DNA from: Breoghania sp963678585
GTDB taxonomy: Bacteria > Pseudomonadota > Alphaproteobacteria > Rhizobiales > Stappiaceae
NCBI GenBank assembly: GCA_963678585.2
Contig: CAXXGA010000002.1
Location: 992,001-1,056,000, forward strand
Direction: 5' to 3'
DNA length: 64,000 nucleotides
A program made the position numbers and the translations under genes. Below are positions 18,724-27,562 of the stretch, piece after piece (the stretch's first letter is position 1; every line of letters starts with the position of its first letter). The notes under the pieces were generated by a model. It was not told where the DNA came from. It saw only the letters and a program-made list of their open reading frames with translations, and did not search any database.

Positions 18724-18752
18724 TACCCCTCCGACATGTTGCCGGAGGGGTA
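18724..18752 (-). other. Hairpin between gltX and gltA
   Basis: TACCCCTCCG (18724-18733) pairs perfectly with CGGAGGGGTA (18743-18752) around a nine-base loop. No T run follows on either strand. It lies 50 bases after the gltX stop and about 170 bases upstream of gltA, so it may trim the gltX message or act in the gltA leader; the function is inferred. Confidence 0.4.
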
Positions 18753-18802
18753 TATAGGCAATAGCTAACGGAAGGAAATAGAGGTGCAGCTTAGAGTTTT
18801 GA

Positions 18803-20233
18803 TTATTTTGCCTGATCCTTGATGCGTGCAAGGGCCTCTTCGCGCCCCAGAACCACCAGAACGTCGAAAATCCCGGGCGAAGTCGTGCGTCCGGTCAAGG
18901 CTGCACGCAGCGGCTGCGCGACCTTCCCGAGCTTGATTTCCGCCTCCGCCGCATAGGCACGAACGGCCGCATCGGTCTCTTCGACGGTCCATTCGGAAAC
19001 CGCTTCCAGCTTTGCGACAACGCCCGCAAGAACCGCGCGGCCCGCATCGTCCAGAAGCTTGGATGCCTTCTCGTCGGGCTGGAGCGGACGTTCCGCCCAC
19101 AGGTAGGATGCGCTGTCGGCAAGCTCGATCAGCGTCTTGGCGCGCTCCTTCAGGCCCGGCAAGGCGGCCAGCAGTTTGGCGTCGAGTTCCGGATCGGCCT
19201 CAAGGCGGGCCAGAAGCTCCGGTCCGGTTGCTCCCTCGCCATAGGGCAGGAATGCCTTCAGCGCGGCGAGAAGCTCCGCATCGCCGGTTGCGCGCATGTA
19301 CTGCCCGTTCAGCGCCTCGAGCTTCACGAAATCGAAGCGCGCCGCCGACTTGCCGATGGCGGCGAGGTCGAACCACTCCAGCATCTGCGCATCGCTCATG
19401 ACCTCATCGTCGCCATGCGACCAGCCGAGGCGGACGAGGTAGTTGCGCATGGCCTGCGGTAGGTAGCCCATGGCGCGGTAGGCATCGACGCCCAGCGCCC
19501 CATGGCGCTTGGAGAGCTTTGCGCCGTCCGGTCCGTGAATGAGCGGAATATGCGCCATGACCGGCACATCCCAGCCCATCGCCTTGTAGATCAGCGCCTG
19601 ACGGGCGGCATTGGTCAGGTGATCGTCGCCGCGCACCACATGGGTGACGCCCATGTCGTGATCGTCCACCACCACGGCCAGCATGTAGGTCGGGTTGCCG
19701 TCGGAGCGCAGAAGGATGAGGTCGTCGAGATCCTTGTTCGGGAAGGCGATGCGGCCCTGAACCTGATCCTCGATCACGGTTTCGCCGTCGAGCGGGGCCT
19801 TGAGGCGCACGACCGGATCGACGCCCGCGGGCGCTTCGGACGCGTCGCGGTCGCGCCAGCGCCCGTCATAGCGCGGTGGGCGGCCTTCTGCGCGGGCCTT
19901 CTCGCGCATTTCGGTCAGTTCTTCCGGTGTCGCGTAGCAGTAATAGGCCTTGCCCGCGGCCACCAGCTCATGCGCCACTTCCCGGTGACGGTCCGCACGC
20001 CCGTATTGGGAGATCCAGTCGCCGTCCCAGTCAAGTTCAAGCCAGTTCAGGCCGTCGATGATGGCGTCGATGGCGGCGTCGGTGGAGCGTTCCCGGTCGG
20101 TATCTTCGATACGCAGCAGCATCTTGCCGCCGCGCCCGCGCGCATAGAGCCAATTGAACAGCGCCGTGCGCGCGCCGCCGATATGCAGGAAGCCGGTGGG
20201 GGAGGGAGCGAAACGGGTGACGATCTCGGTCAT
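18803..20233 (-). CDS. gltX: Glutamate--tRNA ligase
   Basis: It charges tRNA-Glu, and in many alphaproteobacteria also tRNA-Gln for later transamidation. The 476-residue class I synthetase has the HIGH-type motif in FAPSPTGFLHIGGARTALFN at the N terminus and the KMSKS-type motif in GAKLSKRHGA near the middle, with a helical anticodon-binding C-terminal third. The start at 20233 (MTEIVTRFAPSPTG) is family-like. Many Hyphomicrobiales carry two gltX copies; which of the two this is cannot be told here. Confidence 0.94.
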   Translation of the reverse strand: MTEIVTRFAPSPTGFLHIGGARTALFNWLYARGRGGKMLLRIEDTDRERSTDAAIDAIIDGLNWLELDWDGDWISQYGRADRHREVAHELVAAGKAYYCYATPEELTEMREKARAEGRPPRYDGRWRDRDASEAPAGVDPVVRLKAPLDGETVIEDQVQGRIAFPNKDLDDLILLRSDGNPTYMLAVVVDDHDMGVTHVVRGDDHLTNAARQALIYKAMGWDVPVMAHIPLIHGPDGAKLSKRHGALGVDAYRAMGYLPQAMRNYLVRLGWSHGDDEVMSDAQMLEWFDLAAIGKSAARFDFVKLEALNGQYMRATGDAELLAALKAFLPYGEGATGPELLARLEADPELDAKLLAALPGLKERAKTLIELADSASYLWAERPLQPDEKASKLLDDAGRAVLAGVVAKLEAVSEWTVEETDAAVRAYAAEAEIKLGKVAQPLRAALTGRTTSPGIFDVLVVLGREEALARIKDQAK

Positions 20234-20498
20234 GAGGTTCTGACGGTGTCTTTCTGGCAATCTGCCGGGCATCCGGTCATGGCCCGATGGTCCGGCAGAC
20301 GATTGAACGGAAACGCGATTCCTGGCGGTGTCGGGCGCGCACCCTCACGGGACAGCGCGCAAGCCAACCTTCGCGGCAGCATCGCGGTGGGCGTTGGTGT
20401 AGCATAGGGTTGCGGCAGGCAGAAGGGCTGCCGGAAAAACCGAAGGGAGGTTCCCGTCATACCGCGATGGGGCAGGCGGTTCCACGCATTCGGAAAGG

Positions 20499-23465
20499 AT
20501 GGATGGAACGGTCATAGGCCCAACCGTCATCCCGCTCAAGCATGTTGGCGTGTCCACCGGCATGTCGTCTGAGCGGTCCGGGTTGGCGCAGGAGATAAAA
20601 CGGCGCGTCGGGTCGGTCAGACCGACCATGCCGTTCCCGCTCGATTTCCTCGGAATACGAACATCACCCGGCGCAAGGCTGCGCAGCCGGGTTCATCGTC
20701 TCTATCTGTCGCTGCTCGATGCGATGCGCCGGGATCTGGAGCGCGGCGCGGGCTTTCCCTGGCTGATCGTCTGCTACACCTGCGGGATCTGGCTCTATTT
20801 CGACCTCCCGCGCGAACCCCAGCTCTGGGCCACTGCGCCTTTGGCGCTCGTCCTGATCGCGGAGAGTACAAGGCGCAGGCGGCGGGGGCGCGCCGCCTTT
20901 GCGATGCTGGCCCTTGCAGCCCTCACGACCGGACTTGCCACGGCGGACTTTCGAACATGGTCTGTCGCCACGCCGCGACTGGCGGGGGAAGGCACGCATA
21001 CCGTCACCGGCTGGGTGGAGGAGGTCGAGCCGCGGGCGACCGGCTACCGGCTGACCGTTCATCCGGCGACGATCAGCGGCGTGGAGACGTCCGGCCTGCC
21101 GATGCGCATCCGCGTGACGGGGCGGACGCAGCCTGAGCCGACTGCGGGAAGCGCTGTTCGCTTCCGCGCGCGGCTGTCTCCCCCGCAAGGGCCCGTCTTG
21201 CCCGGCGGATATGCCTTCGACCGGGCGGCCTTTTACGAACAGATCGGAGCCTACGGCTTCATATTCGGGCGCGTGGAGAACGATGCGGGGCTGTCGCGCG
21301 AAATCCCGCTTTCATTGCAGATGACGGCAGCGCTCTCCTCCTTCCGCGCAAGGATCGGCGCGCGGATCCGGGAGACCTATGGCGGCGATTCCGGTGCGAT
21401 AGCGGCGGCCCTCATCGTGGGAGAGCGCGGTGCGGTCTCAGGCGCGGCGCAGGAGGACCTGCGGATCGCCGGGCTCGCGCATGTTCTGGCCATTTCGGGC
21501 ATGCACATGGCGCTTGTGGCGGGCGTCGTCTTCTTCGTGATCCGGGCAGGGCTGGCGCTGAGCCCGGCACTCGCCCTCCGCCATCCGATCAGAAGCTGGG
21601 CGGCGGGCGTCGCGCTTGCAGCCGCAACGCTCTATCTCGCCCTGTCGGGAGCCTCCATCGCGACGCAGCGCGCCTATGTCATGGCAGCGGTCATATTCCT
21701 TTCCATGATCGCGGGGCGCCCGGCCGTGACCATGCGGTCCGTCGCTCTGGCCGCCGCAATCGTGCTGGCGCTCACCCCGGAAGCATTGTTGCAGCCGGGC
21801 TTTCAGATGTCCTTTTCCGCGGTCATCGCGCTGATCGCATCCTACAGGGCGCTGTTTGAAACAAGGCGACGGCGAAGCAAGGGGCAGCGGGCAGCGGATT
21901 GGCACGACCGCTCGGGGCTCACACGCGGTTTGCGCGTTGCGCTCTTCTGGGGCGCGGGGCTCCTCATGACATCGCTGATCGCGGGGCTCGCGACAGGGCC
22001 GGCGGCGCTCACGCATTTCTATCGCAGCAGCCCTCTCGGCCTGATCGCCAACATGGCCGCAATGCCGCTTGTCAGCCTTGCCATCATGCCCTTGGCGGTG
22101 GTGAGCCTCGTCGCCATGCCCTACGGGCTCGATCCGCTGCCGCTCTACCCGATGCAGGCGTCCATCGACACCATGCTTTCCATCGCCGCGAACATCGCAG
22201 ACTGGACGCCCGGGGCGGGCATCATCGGCGCAATCGGCAATGCACCGGCCATTCTCTTTACCGCCGGGCTCCTGTGGCTGGCGCTCTGGTCCTCGCGGTG
22301 GCGGCTTCTGGGCATCGCCCCCATGTGCCTCGCGGTGGCAGCGGGCGCGCTTTACGACAGACCGGACATGTTCGTCAGTGAAGACGGCCGCACGCTCGCC
22401 CTTCGCGGGCGCGACGGCCACCTTGCCGTTGATATAGGGCCGGGGGGCAAATTCGCCGCCGGGATCTGGTTGCGCGCCGACGGCGATCCCGCAGCCCTGA
22501 AAGCGCGCGCCGTCGATGACCGGTTAAGGCGCTGCGACGCGGACGCCTGCATCTTCGCCGTCTCCGCCAGCCCTGAAGATGGGGAGCGAGCCGGGCGCGC
22601 GAAACGCACCTTTCATACGGTGCCGATGCCCCATAAGGCACCGACGCCCGCCAAAGCAGGGGACGTCGAAGCTGACGTGGCAAAATCAGGCGAACCCGTT
22701 GCTCAGGGACGACCCGTCGGGACGAACGCAATCCGGAACGACGGCGACGCGCACGAAGGCGGAACGGCGGCGCACAGGGTTTTGCAAACCGGCTCTTCCG
22801 ATCCGCCCTTCATCCTCGTTTCACGGGTCATGCGAGCGGAGGCCTTCGAGGAAGACTGCATCCGGGCCGACATCGTCGTGACGTCCCTGACCGCGCCCGC
22901 CGACTGCTCAAATCATGCCATCGTGATAGATCGCGCCTTTCTGACGAGGCATGGGGCCACGGCGATCTACTGGCCGGATCAAGGCTATGAGACATCGGCG
23001 CAACAACGCGAAACCACAGAGCCCGGACCCGCACTGTCCGAACCTGCAAGGCGCGAGACAAACGAGACCATATCTGTCGAGCCCGACGCCGCCGGACACG
23101 ATCCCACAGAGCCCCTAATTGCCGAGCTTGAAGTTGCGGTGCCCGAACCCGGGAAGCATGAAACCGGAGAGCCCGAAACGGTAGATGCGAAAACGGCAGA
23201 GGCCGAGACGGTAGAACAAGAATATGCAGGACCGGAAACTGCGGCGTCGAAAACCGTTGCCGCGAAGCGCGAAGGAGCGCCGCGCTCTGATCCACTGGCA
23301 CCACGCCTATCGACGCTTCAACGCCCGCCTGCGGGCGCTATTCGCAGCTCCCCGACCGAGCCCGCTGCGCCACCGCCGACTGCTCGATTGAACCGGGCGG
23401 CATTGCGCATTGTGACGGTTCGTTCCGGCCAGCCGAAGCCCTGGCAGGCCCGGCCCCAGCCTTGA
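20499..23465 (+). CDS. comEC: ComEC/Rec2 family membrane protein with extended low-complexity C terminus
   Basis: ComEC-type proteins form the inner-membrane channel for single-stranded DNA uptake; in many alphaproteobacteria the role is untested. The 988-residue product has an N-terminal DUF4131-like region (about 60-230) and the Competence domain with the signature LRIAGLAHVLAISGMHMALVAG and many membrane spans (about 290-620). The C-terminal part is unusual: a hydrophilic insert (about 695-780) interrupts the vestigial soluble domain, whose DCIRADIVVTSL motif follows. The last 120 residues are rich in Glu, Thr, Pro and Ala with short repeats. The start is uncertain; ATG 20562 and 20628 are alternatives. 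It is divergent from gltX and convergent with lexA. Confidence 0.85.
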   Translation: MDGTVIGPTVIPLKHVGVSTGMSSERSGLAQEIKRRVGSVRPTMPFPLDFLGIRTSPGARLRSRVHRLYLSLLDAMRRDLERGAGFPWLIVCYTCGIWLYFDLPREPQLWATAPLALVLIAESTRRRRRGRAAFAMLALAALTTGLATADFRTWSVATPRLAGEGTHTVTGWVEEVEPRATGYRLTVHPATISGVETSGLPMRIRVTGRTQPEPTAGSAVRFRARLSPPQGPVLPGGYAFDRAAFYEQIGAYGFIFGRVENDAGLSREIPLSLQMTAALSSFRARIGARIRETYGGDSGAIAAALIVGERGAVSGAAQEDLRIAGLAHVLAISGMHMALVAGVVFFVIRAGLALSPALALRHPIRSWAAGVALAAATLYLALSGASIATQRAYVMAAVIFLSMIAGRPAVTMRSVALAAAIVLALTPEALLQPGFQMSFSAVIALIASYRALFETRRRRSKGQRAADWHDRSGLTRGLRVALFWGAGLLMTSLIAGLATGPAALTHFYRSSPLGLIANMAAMPLVSLAIMPLAVVSLVAMPYGLDPLPLYPMQASIDTMLSIAANIADWTPGAGIIGAIGNAPAILFTAGLLWLALWSSRWRLLGIAPMCLAVAAGALYDRPDMFVSEDGRTLALRGRDGHLAVDIGPGGKFAAGIWLRADGDPAALKARAVDDRLRRCDADACIFAVSASPEDGERAGRAKRTFHTVPMPHKAPTPAKAGDVEADVAKSGEPVAQGRPVGTNAIRNDGDAHEGGTAAHRVLQTGSSDPPFILVSRVMRAEAFEEDCIRADIVVTSLTAPADCSNHAIVIDRAFLTRHGATAIYWPDQGYETSAQQRETTEPGPALSEPARRETNETISVEPDAAGHDPTEPLIAELEVAVPEPGKHETGEPETVDAKTAEAETVEQEYAGPETAASKTVAAKREGAPRSDPLAPRLSTLQRPPAGAIRSSPTEPAAPPPTARLNRAALRIVTVRSGQPKPWQARPQP

Positions 23466-23523
23466 ACCCCAGCCTTGAACCGGAGCCTTGAACCCAAGCC
23501 TTGAACCGGAGCCTTGAACGCCG
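23459..23523 (+). repeat. Tandem array of five 13-base units at the comEC 3' end
   Basis: Five consecutive 13-base copies of GCCTTGAACCSSA-type sequence run through 23459-23471, 23472-23484, 23485-23497, 23498-23510 and 23511-23523. Copies 2 and 4 are identical and the others differ at two to three positions near their ends. The comEC stop codon (23463-23465) lies in the first copy, so a change in copy number would not alter the protein. Confidence 0.85.
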
Positions 23524-23597
23524 ACTTTGCGAGGCCTCATGTCTTGCGCAGGCCACGGCCGATCCTGTCCGGACGCAGGATGCCGGGGATGCCGGAT

Positions 23598-23632
23598 AAA
23601 AAAAGGGCGGCCGTCTAACGACAGGACCGCCC
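23598..23632 (-). terminator. Rho-independent terminator of lexA
   Basis: On the minus strand GGGCGGTC and GGCCGCCC form an eight-pair stem (one G-U) around a 12-base loop, followed by seven T (plus-strand A run 23598-23604). It starts 15 bases beyond the lexA stop codon. Confidence 0.8.
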
Positions 23633-23646
23633 GCTGTCCTGCCCTC

Positions 23647-24369
23647 CTAATAGCGGCGGAAGAGGGCGGCCAGCTTTCCTTGAATGCGGACGCGATCAGG
23701 GCCGAAGATGCGCGTCTCATAGGCCGGGTTGGCGGCTTCCAGAGCGATGGATGCGCCCTTGCGACGAAGGCGCTTCAGCGTCGCTTCCTCATCATCGATC
23801 AGCGCCACGACGATGTCACCGTTATCCGCGGTGTTTCCCTTTCGGATCAGGACCGTATCTCCGTCGAGAATGCCGGCCTCGATCATGGAATCGCCGCGCA
23901 CTTCAAGTGCGAAATAGTCGCCGCCGCCCAGCATGTCGATGGGGACCGGAATGGAATGGCTGTGCGTCTCGATGGCCGAGATGGGGACACCGGCTGCGAT
24001 CCGGCCCATGACCGGCACCGACACGACTTCGCTGTCATCGCCCGCCGAAGGCCCGGCGTTCGGGGGCTGTGGTGTACTCGCCTTGCCAAGCGATCCTTCG
24101 ATAACGCTTGGCGAGAAACCTCGCCCGCGCTGAGCCGCAAAGCCCGGTGTCACCGAATCCGGAAGGCGCACCACTTCCAGCGCGCGGGCCCGGTTCGGCA
24201 GCCTGCGAATGAAACCGCGTTCTTCCAGGGCCGTGATCAGACGGTGAATGCCGGACTTGGAACGCAGGTCCAGCGCATCCTTCATTTCGTCGAAGGAAGG
24301 CGGCACGCCGGTCTCCTTCAGACGCTCGTGGATGAACATCAGCAGTTCGAATTGCTTGCGCGTCAGCAT
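23647..24369 (-). CDS. lexA: LexA repressor (SOS regulator, autoprotease)
   Basis: LexA represses DNA-damage genes and cuts itself when RecA is activated. The 240-residue product has an N-terminal winged-helix DNA-binding domain (MLTRKQFELLMFIHERLKET, RSKSGIHRLITALEERGFIRR) and a C-terminal S24 peptidase domain. The cleavage site is Ala126-Gly127 in GRIAAGVPIS, the nucleophile Ser161 in GDSMIEAGI and the general-base Lys199 in EEATLKRL. The linker (about 72-115) is longer than in E. coli, as in other alphaproteobacteria. An SOS box in its own promoter indicates autoregulation. It has its own terminator. Confidence 0.96.
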   Translation of the reverse strand: MLTRKQFELLMFIHERLKETGVPPSFDEMKDALDLRSKSGIHRLITALEERGFIRRLPNRARALEVVRLPDSVTPGFAAQRGRGFSPSVIEGSLGKASTPQPPNAGPSAGDDSEVVSVPVMGRIAAGVPISAIETHSHSIPVPIDMLGGGDYFALEVRGDSMIEAGILDGDTVLIRKGNTADNGDIVVALIDDEEATLKRLRRKGASIALEAANPAYETRIFGPDRVRIQGKLAALFRRY

Positions 24370-24413
24370 GGGTCTTCCGCCTGCATATCGTCCGTGTACA
24401 AAACGCGAACGCC

Positions 24414-24442
24414 ACGTTATCCGTTCTATATGTGTTCTGCAA
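24414..24442 (-). promoter_or_regulatory. Probable lexA promoter
   Basis: On the minus strand TTGCAG (plus coordinates 24437-24442) and TAACGT (24414-24419) are separated by 17 bases, a plausible vegetative promoter 45 bases upstream of the lexA start codon. The spacer holds the SOS box, so LexA bound there would block RNA polymerase. Confidence 0.6.
24423..24437 (-). promoter_or_regulatory. LexA operator (SOS box, GTTC-N7-GTTC)
   Basis: GTTCTATATGTGTTC on the plus strand is a direct repeat of GTTC separated by seven bases, the operator known for alphaproteobacterial LexA. It sits between the probable -35 and -10 boxes, 54 bases before the lexA start codon. Confidence 0.88.
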
Positions 24443-24644
24443 GAGCTAAGGCCGGGTAAACGGCGGGCGGTTCGTTTGCGGGCCTTTGGACTGGGATGCC
24501 CGGATGGATTGAGAAAAGGCGCTAACGGTCGGAAAAGAAAGGAAAAACGGGGCAGAGGGTAAAGGGGGGCGTCTACAGCGGAAAGCCGCAAAGACAGCGT
24601 TTTCAGGGCTGCATTTCAGTTGTCCTGACATGCTTGCCAATACG

Positions 24645-24676
24645 AAAAAGGGGTCGAAGCGGATGGCTTCGACCCC
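24645..24676 (-). terminator. Rho-independent terminator of the ferredoxin reductase gene
   Basis: A perfect 11-base inverted repeat, GGGGTCGAAGC (24650-24660) and GCTTCGACCCC (24666-24676), with a five-base loop is followed on the minus strand by five T (plus-strand A 24645-24649). It lies 27 bases beyond the stop codon at 24703. Confidence 0.87.
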
Positions 24677-24702
24677 TGAAACAACTGCCGGGAGCGAATC
24701 TG

Positions 24703-25518
24703 CTAACCGGCGAAAGCCCGTTCGATGACGAACTCCGCGGGACGATTGTTCGCCCCTTCCACGAGGCCCGCCTTCTCCAGAAGGACCTTGGTGTCCTTCA
24801 GCATCTCCATGGAGCCGCAGATCATGCCGCGGTCGGTCGCCGGATCGAGCGGGGGAACGCCGAGATCGGTGAACAGCTTGCCGTTCTCGATCAGGTCCGT
24901 AATGCGGCCCTTGAAGGGATATTCCTCGCGCGTGACGCTCGTGTAGTGGCGCAGTTTGGAGGTGTCGAGAACCTCCTGAAGCATCTCGTCGGAGCGGATT
25001 TCCTCCACAAGGTCGATGCCGTATTTCAGTTCCGCCACTTCGCGGCAAGTGTGCGTAAGGATGACTTCGTCGAACTTCTCGTAAGTCTCCGGATCCCGGA
25101 TCAGGCTCGCAAAGGGCGCGATGCCAGTGCCGGTGGAGAACATGTAGAGCCGCTTGCCGGGTATGAGCGCATCGTTCACCAGCGTGCCCGTCGGCTTCTT
25201 CTTCATAAGGACGGCATCGCCGACCTTGATGTTCTGAAGATGGGAGGTCAGCGGGCCGTCCGGCACCTTGATGGAGAAGAACTCAAGCTCTTCCGCCCAT
25301 GAGGGGCTTGCGATGGAATAGGCGCGAACGAGCGGCTTGCCGTCGATCATCAACCCGATCATCACGAATTCGCCCGACCGGAAGCGGAACCCGGCGGGAC
25401 GGGTCATGCGGAAGCGGAAAAGACGGTCGGTGTAATGCGTCACCTCCGTCACCGTCTCCACGTAGGTGTTTGCAGGCGCGAGGGCGAGGAGTTCGTCGGG
25501 GCGCGTCATAACATTCAT
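24703..25518 (-). CDS. fpr: Ferredoxin--NADP(+) reductase
   Basis: This flavoenzyme moves electrons between NADP(H) and ferredoxin or flavodoxin, often for oxidative-stress defence or iron-sulfur chemistry. The 271-residue product has the FAD-binding domain with RSGEFVMIGL and the RAYSIASP flavin motif (about residues 50-75). The NADP domain has STGTGIAPFASLIRDPETYEKF, LTHTCREVAEL, GMICGSMEM and the C-terminal FVIERAFAG. The start could also be 25506 (MTRPDELL). It stands alone between moeA and lexA with its own terminator. Confidence 0.93.
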   Translation of the reverse strand: MNVMTRPDELLALAPANTYVETVTEVTHYTDRLFRFRMTRPAGFRFRSGEFVMIGLMIDGKPLVRAYSIASPSWAEELEFFSIKVPDGPLTSHLQNIKVGDAVLMKKKPTGTLVNDALIPGKRLYMFSTGTGIAPFASLIRDPETYEKFDEVILTHTCREVAELKYGIDLVEEIRSDEMLQEVLDTSKLRHYTSVTREEYPFKGRITDLIENGKLFTDLGVPPLDPATDRGMICGSMEMLKDTKVLLEKAGLVEGANNRPAEFVIERAFAG

Positions 25519-25835
25519 ATCGAAATCCTGGGCAGTCCAACCGTATTGGTTTCACTCGGCTTTCTGGCGGTCTTTGCACGGGAAGCGGGACCGCTTCCCT
25601 GCGTGTGGGCCGTCGCATTTGGCTCGTATCCGCCACCGATGCGAAAGAAATGGCTTTAGCGGCTCGGCCCGTTTCAGTCGATACCGTTATACAACAAACG
25701 ACAGCGGCATAAACGTGTCCGATCAACCGATCTTTGGCGAAACCGGGAAAGAGCTTTCTCTCCGACGCGCGCGCCGCGAAATGCAATGCCCCGTGCCTAG
25801 GGTGCCGCTGTTGTGTTGTTCGGGATGGAAAACGC
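25519..25835. other. Intergenic region upstream of the ferredoxin reductase gene
   Basis: These 317 bases lie between the reductase start codon and the moeA stop codon, both on the minus strand. No gene is supported. A TATAAC (plus-strand GTTATA, 25686-25691) with a weak TTTATG 16 bases upstream could be the reductase promoter. No clear terminator for moeA was seen. Confidence 0.3.
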
Positions 25836-27041
25836 CTAGAGGCGAACCACGGAAACCGGCGCTCCGGCCTCAAGGGCGGGAGCAAAAGGCGGCCTGATCA
25901 CCAGCCCGTCGGCAAGAGCTAGGCGGGAGAGAACGGAGCTGTCCTGAAGCTTGAAGGGGCTTGCGATCAGCACGCCGTCCTCGTCGCGTCGAAGCGTCGC
26001 TCGTAAATAGTCCTGACGCCGGTCGTTGGCGGGCAGGGGGCTTGCGAGGCGGGCCTGTTCCGGCGCGGCATCGCCGCCAATGCGGCCAAGGAGGGCTGCC
26101 AGCAGCGGGCGTAGGAAAAGGTGTCCGCAGACAAGGCTGGATACGGGATTGCCCGGCAGGCCCAGAACCTTCGTACGGCCCAGACGACCGGCCATCAGCG
26201 GCTTGCCCGGCCGCATGGCGATGCGCCAGAAGGCAAGCTCCATGCCTTCGTTGCCAAGGGCAGCCTGAACCAGATCGTGATCGCCTACGGAGGCCCCGCC
26301 CAGCGTCACGAAGATATCCGCCTCCCACGCGAGCGCCGCGCGCACGTGGTTGGCAAGCTCTGTCTCGTCATCGCGGGAAATGCCCAGACGACGCGCTTCG
26401 CCGCCGCATGCTTCCGCCATGGCCGAAATGCCGTACTGGTTGGAGGCAACGATCTGGTCGGGACCGGGAACCTCGCCCGGCTCCACAAGCTCGTCGCCGG
26501 TCGCCAGAACGGCCACGCGCGGGCGACGGCGCACGGATACCGTGCCGTGGTTCATGGCAGCCGCCAGCGCCAGCGCGCGATAGTCGATCACGCTGCCGGC
26601 TTTCAGCAGCACGTCGCCTTGCGTGAAATCGAGCCCGGCGGGGCGCACATAGGTGCCCTCGTTCGCGCCCTTGTTGATGATCACCGTATCGCCGCTGCGC
26701 TCGGTATTCTCCTGAATGACGATGGTGTCCGCCCCTTCGGGCACCGGCGCGCCGGTGAAGATGCGCACCGCTTCGCCCGCCTGAACCTCGCCGGAAAAGC
26801 CATGTCCGGCAGGGGCTTCGCCGATGATCTTGAGCGAGCAGGGTGCATTCGCGACATCGCTTGCGCGCACCGCGTAGCCGTCCATGGCGGATGCCGAGAA
26901 GGGCGGCTGGGTCCGCGTGGCAGCAAGATCGGCGGCAAGCGTACGGCCTGCGGCTTCGGCAAGCGGCACGGTTTCGGCTGTGGTGGGCTCAACGCCTTCC
27001 AGAAGGCGCGCCAGCGCGTCGTCGACGGGAATGAGGCTCAT
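25836..27041 (-). CDS. moeA: Molybdopterin molybdotransferase MoeA
   Basis: It inserts molybdate into adenylylated molybdopterin, the last step of Moco synthesis. The 401-residue product has the MoeA signatures RTQPPFSASAMDGYAV (about 42-57), IFTGAPVPEGADTIVIQEN (about 93-111), VLATGDELVEPG, the MoCF-domain TLGGASVGDHDLV and LPGNPVSSLV. It follows moaC by 13 bases on the same strand and forms the trpD-trpC-moaC-moeA operon. Its partner moaA lies elsewhere at 53.5 kb. Confidence 0.95.
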   Translation of the reverse strand: MSLIPVDDALARLLEGVEPTTAETVPLAEAAGRTLAADLAATRTQPPFSASAMDGYAVRASDVANAPCSLKIIGEAPAGHGFSGEVQAGEAVRIFTGAPVPEGADTIVIQENTERSGDTVIINKGANEGTYVRPAGLDFTQGDVLLKAGSVIDYRALALAAAMNHGTVSVRRRPRVAVLATGDELVEPGEVPGPDQIVASNQYGISAMAEACGGEARRLGISRDDETELANHVRAALAWEADIFVTLGGASVGDHDLVQAALGNEGMELAFWRIAMRPGKPLMAGRLGRTKVLGLPGNPVSSLVCGHLFLRPLLAALLGRIGGDAAPEQARLASPLPANDRRQDYLRATLRRDEDGVLIASPFKLQDSSVLSRLALADGLVIRPPFAPALEAGAPVSVVRL

Positions 27042-27054
27042 GATGGGTCTCCGC

Positions 27055-27558
27055 TCAAGCGGCTCCGGTCCAGCCGGGGGCTTTCCAGTCGCCCGACTTG
27101 CCGCCGCTCTTTTCCACCACCTGAATGCCCGAAAGCACCATGAAGCGATCCACGGCCTTCGCCATGTCGTAGATGGTCAGGCAGGTGACCGAGGCAGCCG
27201 TCAGGGCTTCCATTTCGACGCCGGTCTTGCCCGTGACCTTGGCGAGCGCCTGGACGCGCAGACCCGGAAGGCTCTCGTCCGGCTCGATCTCGACGCTCAC
27301 CTTGGTCAGCGCCAGCGGATGGCAGAGCGGGATCATCTCATGTGTGCGCTTTGCGGCCATGATGCCGGCGATGCGGGCGGTTGCCAGCACGTCGCCCTTC
27401 TTGGCGTTGCCGGACATGATCATCTCCAGCGTTTCCGGCTTCATGGTCACGGAGCCGATCGCGATCGCAGTGCGCGTCGTATCGGCCTTGTCGGCCACGT
27501 CGACCATGTTGGCCGCGCCGGCTTCATCGATATGCGTGAGATGGTCGCCTTCGGACAT
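27055..27558 (-). CDS. moaC: Cyclic pyranopterin monophosphate synthase MoaC
   Basis: It converts 3',8-cyclo-7,8-dihydroguanosine triphosphate, made by MoaA, into cyclic pyranopterin monophosphate. The 167-residue product has LTHIDEAGAANMVDV, the active-site MIPLCHPLALTKVSVEIE and the substrate-binding EALTAASVTCLTIYDMAKAVD. The start at 27558 matches the family N terminus. It begins four bases after the trpC stop, so translation of moaC may be coupled to trpC. Confidence 0.96.
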   Translation of the reverse strand: MSEGDHLTHIDEAGAANMVDVADKADTTRTAIAIGSVTMKPETLEMIMSGNAKKGDVLATARIAGIMAAKRTHEMIPLCHPLALTKVSVEIEPDESLPGLRVQALAKVTGKTGVEMEALTAASVTCLTIYDMAKAVDRFMVLSGIQVVEKSGGKSGDWKAPGWTGAA

Positions 27559-27562
27559 CTGG

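Noticed and set aside
23459..23523. GAAC repeats in the comEC tail as a second SOS box
   Set aside because: The GAAC elements recur every 13 bases, leaving nine bases between them rather than the seven needed for the alphaproteobacterial LexA operator.
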